Notes: generated by a model not told the origin, from the letters alone. A stretch of 64,000 bases of DNA from J054 sp965223095 (GCA_965223095.1 OZ244979.1:1364001-1428000), one strand, 5' to 3'; positions 25,679 through 34,703 are shown, counted from the first letter of the stretch. Made by a program: numbers and translations.

Positions 25679-25698
25679 CGAGCGATTCAGCCAAGTAA

Positions 25699-28503
25699 AT
25701 GACGATGCCGATCGCCGGTTCACAAAAAAAATCCGAAACCAAAACCGCCGGTGCCGGTCCGAAGATCGCGGCGCCGTTTGCCGCTGTTGGTCTCGCGACA
25801 CCCATCGATACACCGTTAATCCCGCGAAAGACCAGCTGTGCGTGTGGTGGTGGGTGTCCCACATGCCAGCCGAGAAAACGGCAGCAAGAGACTATGCAAC
25901 GTCAAATCTCCGATGAAGAGGAGATATTGCAAGGCAAATTCGTTTCGGGGGAAAGGAATCCCCAGGCTCACGACTCTGAGCGCAGCGCAGAGAATCGTAC
26001 GGGCATGGCAGATGGCCTGAAGGCGGGTCTTGAAACGTTCTCCGGAATGGATCTCTCTGGGGTCCGAGTCCATTACAACTCCTCCAAACCAGCCCAACTG
26101 AACGCATGGGCATATACACAGGGACAGGACATACACGTGGGTCCGGGACAGGAGAAGCATCTCCCTCATGAAGGTTGGCATGTGGTGCAGCAAATGCAGG
26201 GGCGGGTGAGGGCGACGGCACAGACGATTGATGTTGCCATCAGTGATGATCAAAGCCTGGAGAGAGAAGCTGACATTATGGGGTCAAGGGTCTTGAAAAG
26301 GGCTCTTGTAAATCAAACAAAGGATACAGAAAGCAAATATCGCTCGACTTCCGCCCCGGGGTTAAAGCGGAAGTTTGCATCGCCTGCCTCAAATAACTCA
26401 GGGGTTCCGATCCAAAGGGCGATGAAATTTGAATTTCAAACAAAAAATTATGTCTGGAAAATTGACAAGAATGAAACACGACCCGACCCACTTGAGCGTA
26501 AGTTTGGGAGTGAAGGCCCTAAAACGGAGGACGGAAATGAGCCCGCCTTCCTTGCGGTGGGTAAACATGGTGACCCTGCCGCGAAGGCGGGAGATGCGGT
26601 TGAACCAAAAAAGAATAAACCCGCTCAATACATTTATACATTTCGAGTTCTAAATAGGCGCAAGGGAAAAGTCAAATTCGTTAAGAGCAAGGCCAGGGCC
26701 GGAAACCGGGGAACCCTGCATTGGGGAGCCTATGAAAGTAAGTATGTCGATAGAAATGGCAAGCCCTTGAATGTGTATCAAGACGAGGCAGGTCGAGTTA
26801 GAAACGGATCTCGAAAGATTTTAAGAAGAACCCGAGCAAAGGAACAGACGGCAATTGAATTGCAATCTGAGAACAAAGGGTTTATCGAGTTTGAGACTCC
26901 TAAATGGTTCCGTAAATGGGGTGCCTTGAAAAAGAGGATACAAGATGCAGTTGATATGACTAAAGCGATGGGAAAAAAAGAGACGTTAGTTAAGGACGAG
27001 AACATAATTGGCGCTGTGAAAAAGAAGATAGGTGTTTTGATTAAAAAGGATGATAGAGATAAGAGGCACAAAGAGATAGGTGAGCTCCACGAATGGCCGA
27101 CTACGTTCCGGACGGCTGATTTGCCCCTTGATAGCGGAAGACTGCTAGTTGAAATTTTGGACAAGGATTGGTTTGCAAGAATTCAGTCTTCGGAGGGGAT
27201 TGAATTGACGCAATTCGGATCGTTGCTCAGAGAGCATCACCCGGGACTGGTTGACCGCACTGCTCTGTTTGCGGAGGAAATTTTGAAAGGCAGCGACATT
27301 TCTCTAAAAGAGGTTCCGCGCCTGCATAGTTTTCTTCAGATAATCGGGTATTACATCGAAAGGGGACAAAGGGACCTGACGAAAAAGGGCAAGAAACCTC
27401 CACCACCCTCGAAGTATTACTTCGGATTAATGAGTCGAACCAGCTTTTCTTCGATTTATCGTGAAATATTAAGTGAATCAGAGCAAGAGCTGCTTCGGGA
27501 ATTAGTGGTGAATAAAAAGTTTGTACCCGCCCTAAATAGAGTGAATCCAAGACTCAAATTGAAGCAAAATAGTAGGTTCTTTCCTTTTGGGCACGGAAAA
27601 AAAAGGAATCGTCCCCTCACGATACAAAAATGGCTCGAGAGCATTATCAGACCAACGCGAAAGAAAACGATCCGACCGTATTTGCTTTCGCACCCGGGCA
27701 CTAGAAATCTGAAACTAGGCGAAAAAATTATTTATACGGATCAGTTATCGAAACCGCCTGGAGGATCTGCAGCTATGGGGGCAATGGAGGTAGAGACTGA
27801 AAAAGGCAAGAAAGATACGATGCTAGTGCGTTTCGAAACTCGATCGACCACTCGGCAATTTGAAGATAGTGATATTGAGAGATACCGTAGGCGTAAGCGG
27901 TCAAGAACAATTCATGACCAACCAGCTAAAAATTGGGTGAATTACGCGAAAGGAATATTCGAGCATGCCGCTACAGAACGAAAGCGGCCAGATGTCGAGG
28001 ATGATTCGACGACTCTGGAAAATGAGTCAAAGAAAACTGGATTGAAAATAGATTCTGCAACTACTCAGGAGAATGAAAGCCGGGAAACTGGCTCGAATAT
28101 TGATCCTCTTCATCGATTTGAATTACAGCCAAAACTTACTCTAAGTCTTGGAGATGAGAAAAAATTGGGAATTGAGGCTGATTTCCGCCTCCGATTATCA
28201 ACCTTGTTAGGTCGTCAATCGCCATTCTTCGTTTATACGGGAATTGGTACAGGAGGTCTTTCGGCTGGGGGAGGTGCAAGTGTTTTAGCCGTACCCGAAA
28301 TGTCATTGTTCTTGGCCGGCAAAGGCGGAATCCGTGCCGAGGCGTTCAAAGCAATTCAAATTGGCGGAGGGGTGGAAGCTGGCTGGGCTTTTGATGATTC
28401 CCGTTCCCTTTTGCTCGGCATTGGATTTGATGCTTGGCAATCTCTTGATGCCGATAAGAAGCGAACTTATCTTTTGAACTTATGGTTTGGTAAACGGTTT
28501 TAG
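25699..28503 (+). CDS. DUF4157 eCIS effector candidate with C-terminal barrel-like domain
   Basis: 934 residues. Features in order: a Cys cluster CACGGGCPTC (47-56) typical of DUF4157 proteins; the DUF4157 domain about 95-200 with metallopeptidase-like HEGWH (157-161) and the SLEREADIMG tail; a long Lys/Arg-rich middle (about 240-790) without a toxin motif I recognise; and a beta-strand-rich, glycine-rich end (about 800-934) finishing in aromatic LWFGKRF, like an outer-membrane barrel. DUF4157 marks proteins carried or released by eCIS. There is no signal peptide, as expected for particle cargo. From about 26300 the DNA is clearly more AT-rich than the structural genes. No good ribosome site precedes the ATG at 25699; ATG 25705 is an alternative. 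Confidence 0.8.
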   Translation: MTMPIAGSQKKSETKTAGAGPKIAAPFAAVGLATPIDTPLIPRKTSCACGGGCPTCQPRKRQQETMQRQISDEEEILQGKFVSGERNPQAHDSERSAENRTGMADGLKAGLETFSGMDLSGVRVHYNSSKPAQLNAWAYTQGQDIHVGPGQEKHLPHEGWHVVQQMQGRVRATAQTIDVAISDDQSLEREADIMGSRVLKRALVNQTKDTESKYRSTSAPGLKRKFASPASNNSGVPIQRAMKFEFQTKNYVWKIDKNETRPDPLERKFGSEGPKTEDGNEPAFLAVGKHGDPAAKAGDAVEPKKNKPAQYIYTFRVLNRRKGKVKFVKSKARAGNRGTLHWGAYESKYVDRNGKPLNVYQDEAGRVRNGSRKILRRTRAKEQTAIELQSENKGFIEFETPKWFRKWGALKKRIQDAVDMTKAMGKKETLVKDENIIGAVKKKIGVLIKKDDRDKRHKEIGELHEWPTTFRTADLPLDSGRLLVEILDKDWFARIQSSEGIELTQFGSLLREHHPGLVDRTALFAEEILKGSDISLKEVPRLHSFLQIIGYYIERGQRDLTKKGKKPPPPSKYYFGLMSRTSFSSIYREILSESEQELLRELVVNKKFVPALNRVNPRLKLKQNSRFFPFGHGKKRNRPLTIQKWLESIIRPTRKKTIRPYLLSHPGTRNLKLGEKIIYTDQLSKPPGGSAAMGAMEVETEKGKKDTMLVRFETRSTTRQFEDSDIERYRRRKRSRTIHDQPAKNWVNYAKGIFEHAATERKRPDVEDDSTTLENESKKTGLKIDSATTQENESRETGSNIDPLHRFELQPKLTLSLGDEKKLGIEADFRLRLSTLLGRQSPFFVYTGIGTGGLSAGGGASVLAVPEMSLFLAGKGGIRAEAFKAIQIGGGVEAGWAFDDSRSLLLGIGFDAWQSLDADKKRTYLLNLWFGKRF

Positions 28504-28518
28504 AAAATGGGGAAATAG

Positions 28519-28541
28519 CTGCGTAACTGAAGTTTGCGCAG
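28519..28541 (+). terminator. Possible operon terminator hairpin
   Basis: Inverted repeat CTGCGTAACT / AGTTTGCGCAG with a two-base loop and one bulge, 15 bases after the stop of the last co-directional gene. It is followed only by TTATTA, so intrinsic termination would be weak. It lies in the 213-base gap between convergent effector genes; I see nothing else there except a small GTGATT-AGC-AATCAC hairpin at the end of the gap. Confidence 0.35.
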
Positions 28542-28716
28542 TTATTACTAGGGGTAGGGCTCGAAGCAAAGTGTTGCGGATAGTTCAGCTCCCGTAGTCA
28601 TGTATTGCTAAGTGGCGCGATCGTCGAACATCCGGTTCGACCCTGTATATTCGCGTGTAACCTCAGACCAAATGTTTTAGGGGTGCCGTCTGAGTTCATT
28701 GATTAGTGATTAGCAA

Positions 28717-30291
28717 TCACCAAAGCTTCAGTCGAGCGCTCAACATTAAGCGGCTGAGAGCCGGATCATCCGTAACAAGATTCTTTACAAGGTTATATTC
28801 GACGCCCACAGTGGCGAGTTCATCAATCTTGTACGCAAGCCCGGCGCCACCGGTGAGGCCCGCGCCGAGGTTGCCATCGCGACTCGGACTTAGGTCGCCC
28901 GCAATCCCGCCGCCAAACAAATAGACGCTGGGGAGAAAGACTCGTTGAGTGGTCGCCTCTATGCCTGCCCCGGTCGAGAGGCTTGCCATTCCCTGGCCCC
29001 ATTCGCCTCGGCTCATCCAATGCAGGCGTAACTTGTTTCCCAAGAGCGAAAAGAATTGATGCGTATATCTAAGATCCAGACCCACCGTTCCCGCAGCAGC
29101 CTGGTTTGTATCACTCGAGGAAGCCGAAATGTTGACGCCGAGCATGAGGGCATTACTGCGAATCCATGAATCCAGCGCATTGGGGGATTCCCAGACAAGA
29201 CCGAAACCGAGGGAGGTGCTTTGGCCCGCAGCTGCCAGAATCTGCCGGACAAACTCTGTGCACTGCAGTCCGAAAAGGTTGTATTTCGGTTTTCCAATGC
29301 AAGTGCTGACGGCTTTCGCCTTGGCGGCAGCAAACTCCGCAGCAGTCAACTCGAATGTCTGTGAACTGGTTGGTTTGTGAGACGTGTCGGGATGATGGAC
29401 GCAGCCTTCAACGTCATCGGTCAACCGGCCGGCATCGTAGCCTGATTGTGGCCAAAAGCCGAAAGTCCAGTAATTCCCGCTGTCATCCGTGAGTTTCACC
29501 CATGAATGACCGACTTTGTGTGTCGCCCATAAGAGAAGGAATGGCCCTTCTTTATCCGCATAAATTGTCAACGAGAACTTGCCGACATTTCCGCCGGATC
29601 CGTCTGGCGTTGCGCAATCACTAGAACACATGCTCGGATCGAGCTGCCTGTATATCGTGTTCGAAGGCGGGTCTTGTTGCACGACATGAGCAATCTCATG
29701 GGCCAGCAGCCTGCGGCCCGAAGCTGTTTGCGGCTGATACTGGCCTTCCTGGAATACGACATTCGAACCGACCGTATAGGCTAATGCCCCCATAGACTTT
29801 GCCGATTCGGAGGCCCTTGTGCCAGTAAAAATGCGGACGTGGCCTAAGTCGTGACCAAATCGTGACTCCATGAAGGCCTTTGCATTGCCGTCTAGCGACC
29901 GACCCTGCGATTGCGATATATTATTGACGTTGCGGCTGACCGGTGACTTATGAGTATTGGGTAACTGCCGCCGCTTTAGTCGAATACTCCGGGCGTCATT
30001 CGTGTCCTTTCGACATGCAGGGCAGGCGCCCCCACAGGCGCAAATCGGCCGCTGCACCGGATCTGTCATTTGCACAACCTGATTCGCAATACGGTCGGCT
30101 TCTCGTTCCGACTTGTCATGCGGCGCACTAACTTTGTAGCCGGTCGGTACTGCAGGGGTCGGCGCGGCTGTCGGGGCGGACACTGAGCATCCATTGGGGT
30201 GTCGTCGGGGAAGAGACCGCCCGGCCCTGGTTGGGCGCGAAACCCGCGTTCCGCTAGGTGGAGATGGTTTTAAGGCGATATTCACAATCAT
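28717..30291 (-). CDS. DUF4157 effector candidate with permuted NlpC/P60-like hydrolase and barrel-like end
   Basis: 524 residues, convergent to the eCIS operon. Features in order: a Pro/Arg-rich N-terminus; a Cys cluster CACGGACPAC (84-93); the DUF4157 domain about 125-205 with HEIAH (198-202) in LLAHEIAHVVQQ; then a domain at about 238-360 with His262 in VGHSWVKLTDDSG and Cys344 in YNLFGLQCTEFVRQIL. His before Cys is the order of circularly permuted papain-like NlpC/P60 hydrolases (LRAT, YiiX, DUF4105 relatives), which cleave peptides or acyl bonds. Residues about 385-524 are strand- and glycine-rich and end in ARLKLW, as outer-membrane barrels do. There is no signal peptide. AAGGT lies 5 bases before the ATG. 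Own promoter needed; none obvious. Confidence 0.8.
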   Translation of the reverse strand: MIVNIALKPSPPSGTRVSRPTRAGRSLPRRHPNGCSVSAPTAAPTPAVPTGYKVSAPHDKSEREADRIANQVVQMTDPVQRPICACGGACPACRKDTNDARSIRLKRRQLPNTHKSPVSRNVNNISQSQGRSLDGNAKAFMESRFGHDLGHVRIFTGTRASESAKSMGALAYTVGSNVVFQEGQYQPQTASGRRLLAHEIAHVVQQDPPSNTIYRQLDPSMCSSDCATPDGSGGNVGKFSLTIYADKEGPFLLLWATHKVGHSWVKLTDDSGNYWTFGFWPQSGYDAGRLTDDVEGCVHHPDTSHKPTSSQTFELTAAEFAAAKAKAVSTCIGKPKYNLFGLQCTEFVRQILAAAGQSTSLGFGLVWESPNALDSWIRSNALMLGVNISASSSDTNQAAAGTVGLDLRYTHQFFSLLGNKLRLHWMSRGEWGQGMASLSTGAGIEATTQRVFLPSVYLFGGGIAGDLSPSRDGNLGAGLTGGAGLAYKIDELATVGVEYNLVKNLVTDDPALSRLMLSARLKLW

Positions 30292-30354
30292 CTGACCTTG
30301 CGAACGATTGTCAGATTAAGTCGGCCTTGGGTCAAGTCACCGCGAAGTAGTGAC

Positions 30355-31745
30355 TATCACGCTGCCAGTCTGCAGCTCAGTAGCATTCAAACCAGTGGTA
30401 CGGGCAGCAACGATGTACAGGACTACAGCTACACCTGGGATAAGGTGGGCAATCTCACCACGCGCAAGGACCACAACCAAAGTGGGCTAACCGAGACGTT
30501 CGGTTATGACGATCTGAATCGCCTGACCCAAGTGGATCTGAGCACCGAGACCAATCCTACCTTGGTGATGACCTACACCGGCAATGGCAATATCCTCACC
30601 AAGACGGGGGTCACCACCGGTGCCGGGGTCTATCAGTACGGCCAAAACGGCGCCGGCCCGCATGCGGTCACGGGCATCAGTCAAGCGGCCACGGATTACA
30701 ATCATTACACCAGTTTCCACTATGACGCCAACGGTAATATGGATTGCCGGGGGCGACGAGGTCAGCCTGTAGTGGGGGTGATCCGATCACCTGGTATGCC
30801 TTCAACAAACCGCAAAAGATCACCCGCGGCACGGACAGTTCCAGCTTTGTCTACGGCCCCGACCGCAGCCGCATCAAGCAGCAGCGGGTGTCGAGTACTA
30901 AAACTCTGAACATCGACTATGTGGGCAATCATTTTGAGCGTGAAAAGGTCAACAATAAGACCCGTTGGCGGCTGAACGTGTATGCCTATGGCGAACTCAT
31001 TTATTGGATCCAAGAATATAAGATCCAAAACAGCTGTTCGGTGACCACCGGTTCGGACAGTTATTTTGTGCTCAAGGATCATTTGGGCAGTGTCGATCAG
31101 ACGGTTCGCGATCAGGGCTCTGGCAGTGGTGAGCAGCACAGTTATGATGCCTTTGGGTTACGCCGCGACGAAGTCGGTTGGGCGGATGATGCGGATTACT
31201 CGCAGTTAACCTCTGATGAGCAATTGGATCGGGGTTATACCGAGCATGAGCACTTAGACAACGTGAGAGCCATTCATATGAATGGGCGGGTGCAGGATCC
31301 GATTATTGGGCGGATGATGTCGGTGGATCCGATTGTGGGTAATCCTGGCAATCAGACCATCAATGGCTTTGGCTATGTGGGGAATAATCCTCTTGCCCGT
31401 ATAGATCCGAGTGGCTTCTTCGATTGCGAGAGCGGGTTTGGGGGAGGATGCGGCAATGAGAGCGAACTTCAAGAAATTGTTGTGTCTGCGCCCAGGTTAA
31501 GTATTCCGCCTGAAATTAGGTTGGAAATGACAGAAATCATGCTCGCCAATTTGATTGCTGGGGCGCCGCTAACTAATCCAGAATCTCCTTTTCCGGAGCT
31601 TTTTCCTGAGGATCAAGGTCCCCAGGCGCCTCAGGTAATCGAGGACATTCTCGTTACCGGAAAGAAAAAGAAAACGGGCAAACCTCTCGACAAGGCCAGA
31701 GATGAACCACCCCGGGTATTCCGGAGGGTAAATAGTTTGGGTTAG
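30355..31745 (+). pseudogene. RHS-repeat protein remnant, 5'-truncated and frameshifted
   Basis: Two frames together encode the C-terminal part of an RHS/YD-repeat protein. Frame one (to about 30745) gives DYSYTWDKVGNLTTRKDHN, TFGYDDLNRLTQV and FHYDANGNM, standard YD repeats. The reading then shifts into the frame of 30744-31745, which gives WYAFNKPQKITRG, LKDHLGSVDQTVRDQ, NGRVQDPIIGRMMSVDPIV and GYVGNNPLARIDPSG, the RHS core end motif. Beyond the core, about 110 residues form a variable tip. There is no N-terminal part; the 5' junction is near 30300-30355, directly behind the effector start. It could be a silent tip cassette or the debris of an RHS toxin gene. Confidence 0.85.
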
Positions 31746-31850
31746 GCGGCCAATGCCTGATCCTGTTCCTGATAATACAACGCCTCGTATTCAGCAGGCG
31801 GGATATCACCAATCGGTTGCAGCAGGCGCCGGTTGTTGAACCAGTCAACA
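31744..31850 (-). mobile_element. IS3-family transposase C-terminal remnant
   Basis: On the minus strand this stretch encodes VDWFNNRRLLQPIGDIPPAE followed by YEALYYQEQDQALAA and a stop. This is the usual end of IS3-family OrfB integrases. No upstream DDE part is present; the fragment stops where the IS91-type remnant begins at about 31850. It is not part of the intact IS3 element at 34704-36223, whose OrfB ends differently. Confidence 0.8.
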
Positions 31851-31990
31851 CCTGCCGGCAGTGCGGTGGGCGCTTGCGCGTCATCGCCAGCATCGAGCAA
31901 CCCGCGGTCATCGAACGGATTCTAGACCATCTCGGCCATACGGAGGAGCCCATCGATCCGGCGCACCCGAGCCGAGCCGCCACAGGGTGA
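31850..31990 (+). mobile_element. IS91-type transposase C-terminal remnant
   Basis: On the plus strand the segment encodes TCRQCGGRLRVIASIEQPAV followed by IERILDHLGHTEEPIDPAHPSRAATG and a stop. This is the Cys-pair, IERILDHLG and DPAHP end typical of IS91-family transposases. Only the last ~45 codons remain. The DNA that follows, to about 32240, reads like IS91-type terminal sequence and includes the motif TTATACGCACTATCCGC at 32221-32237. The exact IS end cannot be fixed by eye. Confidence 0.65.
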
Positions 31991-32013
31991 TCGCTTAGTC
32001 TGACCGCTGCGTC

Positions 32014-32940
32014 TTGTTCATCACCACCCGGGCCACCGTGCAGGGACGGGTGGGTGTTGGCTTGCGCCGTGATGCGCCGGCCTTTCTGGGTGAAACGGCA
32101 AGATTCACGCCCCTGAACGACGAGAGGGTCGGGCCGGCTCCGCCCGATGGCGGCCCCGATTTGCCGTCGTCAGCTGGTTTCAGCTCGCTCCGACGGTTTC
32201 GCGCCAGACATAATGGCCTCTTATACGCACTATCCGCGACCCTGATCGATGCGATTGCGTTGTTGCACCAGTATCAACGCGAAATCAAAACCGTTCGCCG
32301 TGACGGCCAGGTACTTGAGTACGTCGAGGTCAGCAAGGCCGACATCGCCCTGGCGAACCGGCTTGCGCACGAGGTGCTGGGCCGCTCGCTCGATGAGTTG
32401 CCGCCACCAACGCGCAAACTGTTGCAGCAGCTGCGTGACTATGTGAACGAGACAAAACAACGTGATGGGTTGCGTGCGGCGGATGTGCGGTTTACCCGCA
32501 AAGCCATCCGTGCTGCCACGGGCTTATCGAACAGCCAGGTGAGTGTGCATTTAAATCGTTTAGTGGAACTGGAATACGTGGTGTCGCACTACGGTAAGAA
32601 CGGTCAGCGGTATGTGTATGAACTGGTGTTCAATGGTGAAACCGACACCGATCAAGCGCAGCTGATGGGGTTGATCGACGTGGCGCAACTGAATGAGCCG
32701 GCATCCACTATGACGGCAAAGCTTCCGGCTGCAGAGGTTGAGCTTCCGGCAAGCTTACGGTCGGCTTCCGGTGCGGATGTATCGGTCGAAACTTCAGATG
32801 CAGCAACGGCTATCGGTGACTTGTCACCCAACCTTGCGGCCAATGCGACATTGCACGTCGCGGGTCGATCTGCAGCGCCGTCGCAGCGTAACGGTGGATC
32901 ATCCGCTTTAGCTGCGGATGCCCTGGCACCGCAGGAATAA
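32014..32940 (+). pseudogene. Truncated winged-helix protein beside the integrase (chimeric N-terminus)
   Basis: The open frame could encode 308 residues, but the first ~70 look like translated IS91-type terminal DNA. A coherent protein begins near 32200: YALSATLIDAIALLHQYQRE, VEVSKADIALANRLAHEVLG, then a winged helix (RKAIRAATGLSNSQVSVHLN, VELEYVVSHYGKNGQRYVYELVF) and an Ala/Ser-rich tail. From memory, this resembles the C-terminus of large primase-like proteins encoded just upstream of tyrosine recombinases in mobile elements. If so, the IS91-type insertion removed the N-terminal enzymatic part. It ends 2 bases before the integrase ATG. Confidence 0.5.
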
Positions 32941-32942
32941 CG

Positions 32943-34025
32943 ATGCCGTATGTGGCGCGTGACATTAAGAAACCCAGTGACCCGTGTTCGCTGGAAGCCT
33001 ATGCGCTGGCTTACAAACAGCAGCTGCACGCGCAGCACTACGCGGAACAATCGGTGCAGTACAAATACGCCTCGATTACGTGGTTCATCGAGTGGTGTCA
33101 CGAACGGGGTATCGAGCGGATCGAACAGATCACCCGGCCGGTGCTGCAGCGTTATCAACGTTATCTGTATCACGCACTGAGTCGCAGCGGTAAACCGTTG
33201 TCGGTGGCCAGTCAGCGCAATCGCTTAACGGCGGTTAGAACCTGGTTTAAGTTCCTGATGCGCGAGAATCTGATCCTCTATAATCCGGCGAGCGAACTGG
33301 AGTTACCTAAACCGGAGAAGCGGTTACCGAAACACACGCTGACAGTGGAAGAGGCCGAGCTCGTGCTAACCCAGCCAGACATCGATACCGATGTCGGCAT
33401 TAGAGACCGCGCGATCCTCGAAGTCCTCTACAGCACCGGGATCCGACGCCAGGAAGTGATCAACCTGCAGCTCGATGACGTGAACACCGGTGCCGGCGTC
33501 ATTGCTATCCGCCAGGGGAAGGGTCGGAAGGACCGCTTCGTACCGATCGGCGAACGCGCGCTGCAATGGATCGAACGCTACGCCGATGATGTGCGTGTGC
33601 ATCACGCGTTACCGAGAAGCCCGAATAACCTGTTCCTGGACGAGACCGGTAAAGCACTGGACCCGCACAAGGTCAGCCGTGCAGTGAAGAAGTACGTGAA
33701 ACAAGCGAAGCTTACCAAGACCGGTTCGTGTCACCTGTTCCGTCACACGATGGCAACGTTAATGCTGGAAAACGGCGCCGACATCCGCTTTATCCAGCAG
33801 ATGTTAGGTCACTCAATGTTATCGACCACCGAGATCTATACCCACGTGGCGATCCACAAGCTGAAAGAAATCCACACCGCAACACACCCGGCCAGGGTGC
33901 GGCGGGGTGCAGCCGATCAGGGCGAGACGGATACTGTAAAAAACAATGAAGCCGCCGAACCGACCGCCCAAGATGTACTAAATGAGCTGGAACGCGAGGC
34001 TGACGAAGGCGGGGAGGATAGGTAG
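32943..34025 (+). CDS. Tyrosine recombinase / site-specific integrase
   Basis: 360 residues. The N-terminal SAM-like core-binding domain spans about 20-110 (YAEQSVQYKYASITWFIEWC). The catalytic domain has the full set: Arg in STGIRRQEVINL, Lys in RQGKGRKDRFVPI, HxxR in CHLFRHTMATLML, His and Tyr in MLGHSMLSTTEIYTHV. It would cut and rejoin DNA through the Tyr. The ~50-residue acidic C-terminal tail is unusual for XerC/D. It starts directly after the truncated winged-helix gene, suggesting a shared transcript. It is probably the recombinase of the element whose remains surround it. Confidence 0.93.
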   Translation: MPYVARDIKKPSDPCSLEAYALAYKQQLHAQHYAEQSVQYKYASITWFIEWCHERGIERIEQITRPVLQRYQRYLYHALSRSGKPLSVASQRNRLTAVRTWFKFLMRENLILYNPASELELPKPEKRLPKHTLTVEEAELVLTQPDIDTDVGIRDRAILEVLYSTGIRRQEVINLQLDDVNTGAGVIAIRQGKGRKDRFVPIGERALQWIERYADDVRVHHALPRSPNNLFLDETGKALDPHKVSRAVKKYVKQAKLTKTGSCHLFRHTMATLMLENGADIRFIQQMLGHSMLSTTEIYTHVAIHKLKEIHTATHPARVRRGAADQGETDTVKNNEAAEPTAQDVLNELEREADEGGEDR

Positions 34026-34026
34026 A

Positions 34027-34221
34027 ATGAGACCCATGGCTATCGCATTCAAAGACCAGGCACATAAGCTGATCGACCACCTGCCCGAGACGGCTGGTTG
34101 GGACGAGCTGATTTACCGGGCCGTAGTGTGCAAGGAGATCGAAGCTGGCCTGGCCGATAGTGCTGCCGGTCGTGTGACGCCCGCTGAGGATGTGCTGCGC
34201 GAGTTCGGACTGGCTGAGTGA
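34027..34221 (+). CDS. Antitoxin of a RelE/ParE-type pair
   Basis: 64 residues from the ATG at 34027, chosen because GGAGG lies 9 bases upstream; ATG 34036 is the alternative. The protein is acidic and helical (WDELIYRAVVCKEIEAGLADSAAGRVTPAEDVLREFGLAE), in the style of RelB/ParD or addiction-module antitoxins whose C-terminus wraps the toxin. Its TGA overlaps the toxin GTG. The toxin carries a nonsense codon, so this may be an orphan antitoxin. Confidence 0.7.
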   Translation: MRPMAIAFKDQAHKLIDHLPETAGWDELIYRAVVCKEIEAGLADSAAGRVTPAEDVLREFGLAE

Positions 34222-34523
34222 AGGTCGTCTGGACCGACCGTGCCAAGGCACGGCTGAGGAAGGTCCACGCTGACATCGCCGAGTATAACCCCAAAGCCGC
34301 CGATGACCTGGTACGCCGTTTAGTTACCCGTTCCTTGCAGCTGTAAACTGTCGCCCGTTCCGGTCGCAAGGTACCCGAATACGATCGCGACGACATCCGC
34401 GAACTGAAAGAGCGCCCGTACCGCATCATCTACCGGCTCGCTGACCGTGTGGATGTGCTGACCGTGATGCATTACCGGCAGTTGTTACCGGGTGATGTTG
34501 AAGGGTTGTACGGGCAGGACTGA
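34218..34523 (+). pseudogene. RelE/ParE-family toxin with in-frame stop
   Basis: From the GTG at 34218 the frame reads KVVWTDRAKARLRKVHADIA to RSLQL, meets TAA at 34344-34346 (codon 43), then continues in the same frame as TVARSGRKVPEYDRDDIREL, KERPYRIIYRLADRVDVLTV and MHYRQLLPGDVEGLYGQD to a TGA. Both halves match RelE/ParE mRNA-interferase or gyrase-toxin folds (ERPYRIIYR is diagnostic). A single G-to-T change of GAA would explain the stop. The toxin is therefore probably inactive. Stop of antitoxin and start of toxin overlap (GTGA). Confidence 0.85.
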
Positions 34524-34703
34524 GTTAACCACACGCCGCTGAGCTTACGCTGCAGCGGACGTTGCACTGGGTGCGTTCAGTCTTCATCAGTGTCGTTGCG
34601 TTCAGTGGTACGAGCCGGTGCAACAGCGGCTAACGCCCCTGTTGCGATGAAGAGTCCTGGCATGGCGCGGCCGGCTGCGCCCGCCACGCCATGCTCACCC
34701 CCC
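34524..34703. repeat. Palindrome-rich non-coding stretch
   Basis: Three hairpins between the toxin remnant and the IS3 left end: CCGCTG/CAGCGG (34536-34541 with 34553-34558), CAACAG/CTGTTG (about 34621-34644) and GCATGGCG/CGCCATGC (34660-34667 with 34687-34694). No gene is seen. They could be recombination-site or repetitive extragenic elements. Confidence 0.4.

Noticed and set aside
30298..30909. Stand-alone gene of 203 residues
   Set aside because: It is the first half of the frameshifted RHS remnant; its end is out-of-frame RHS sequence.
34524..34703. Integron attC site
   Set aside because: Hairpins are present, but I could not match paired core sites (RYYYAAC and GTTRRRY) in the right arrangement, and the nearby recombinase shows no IntI-specific feature I could identify.
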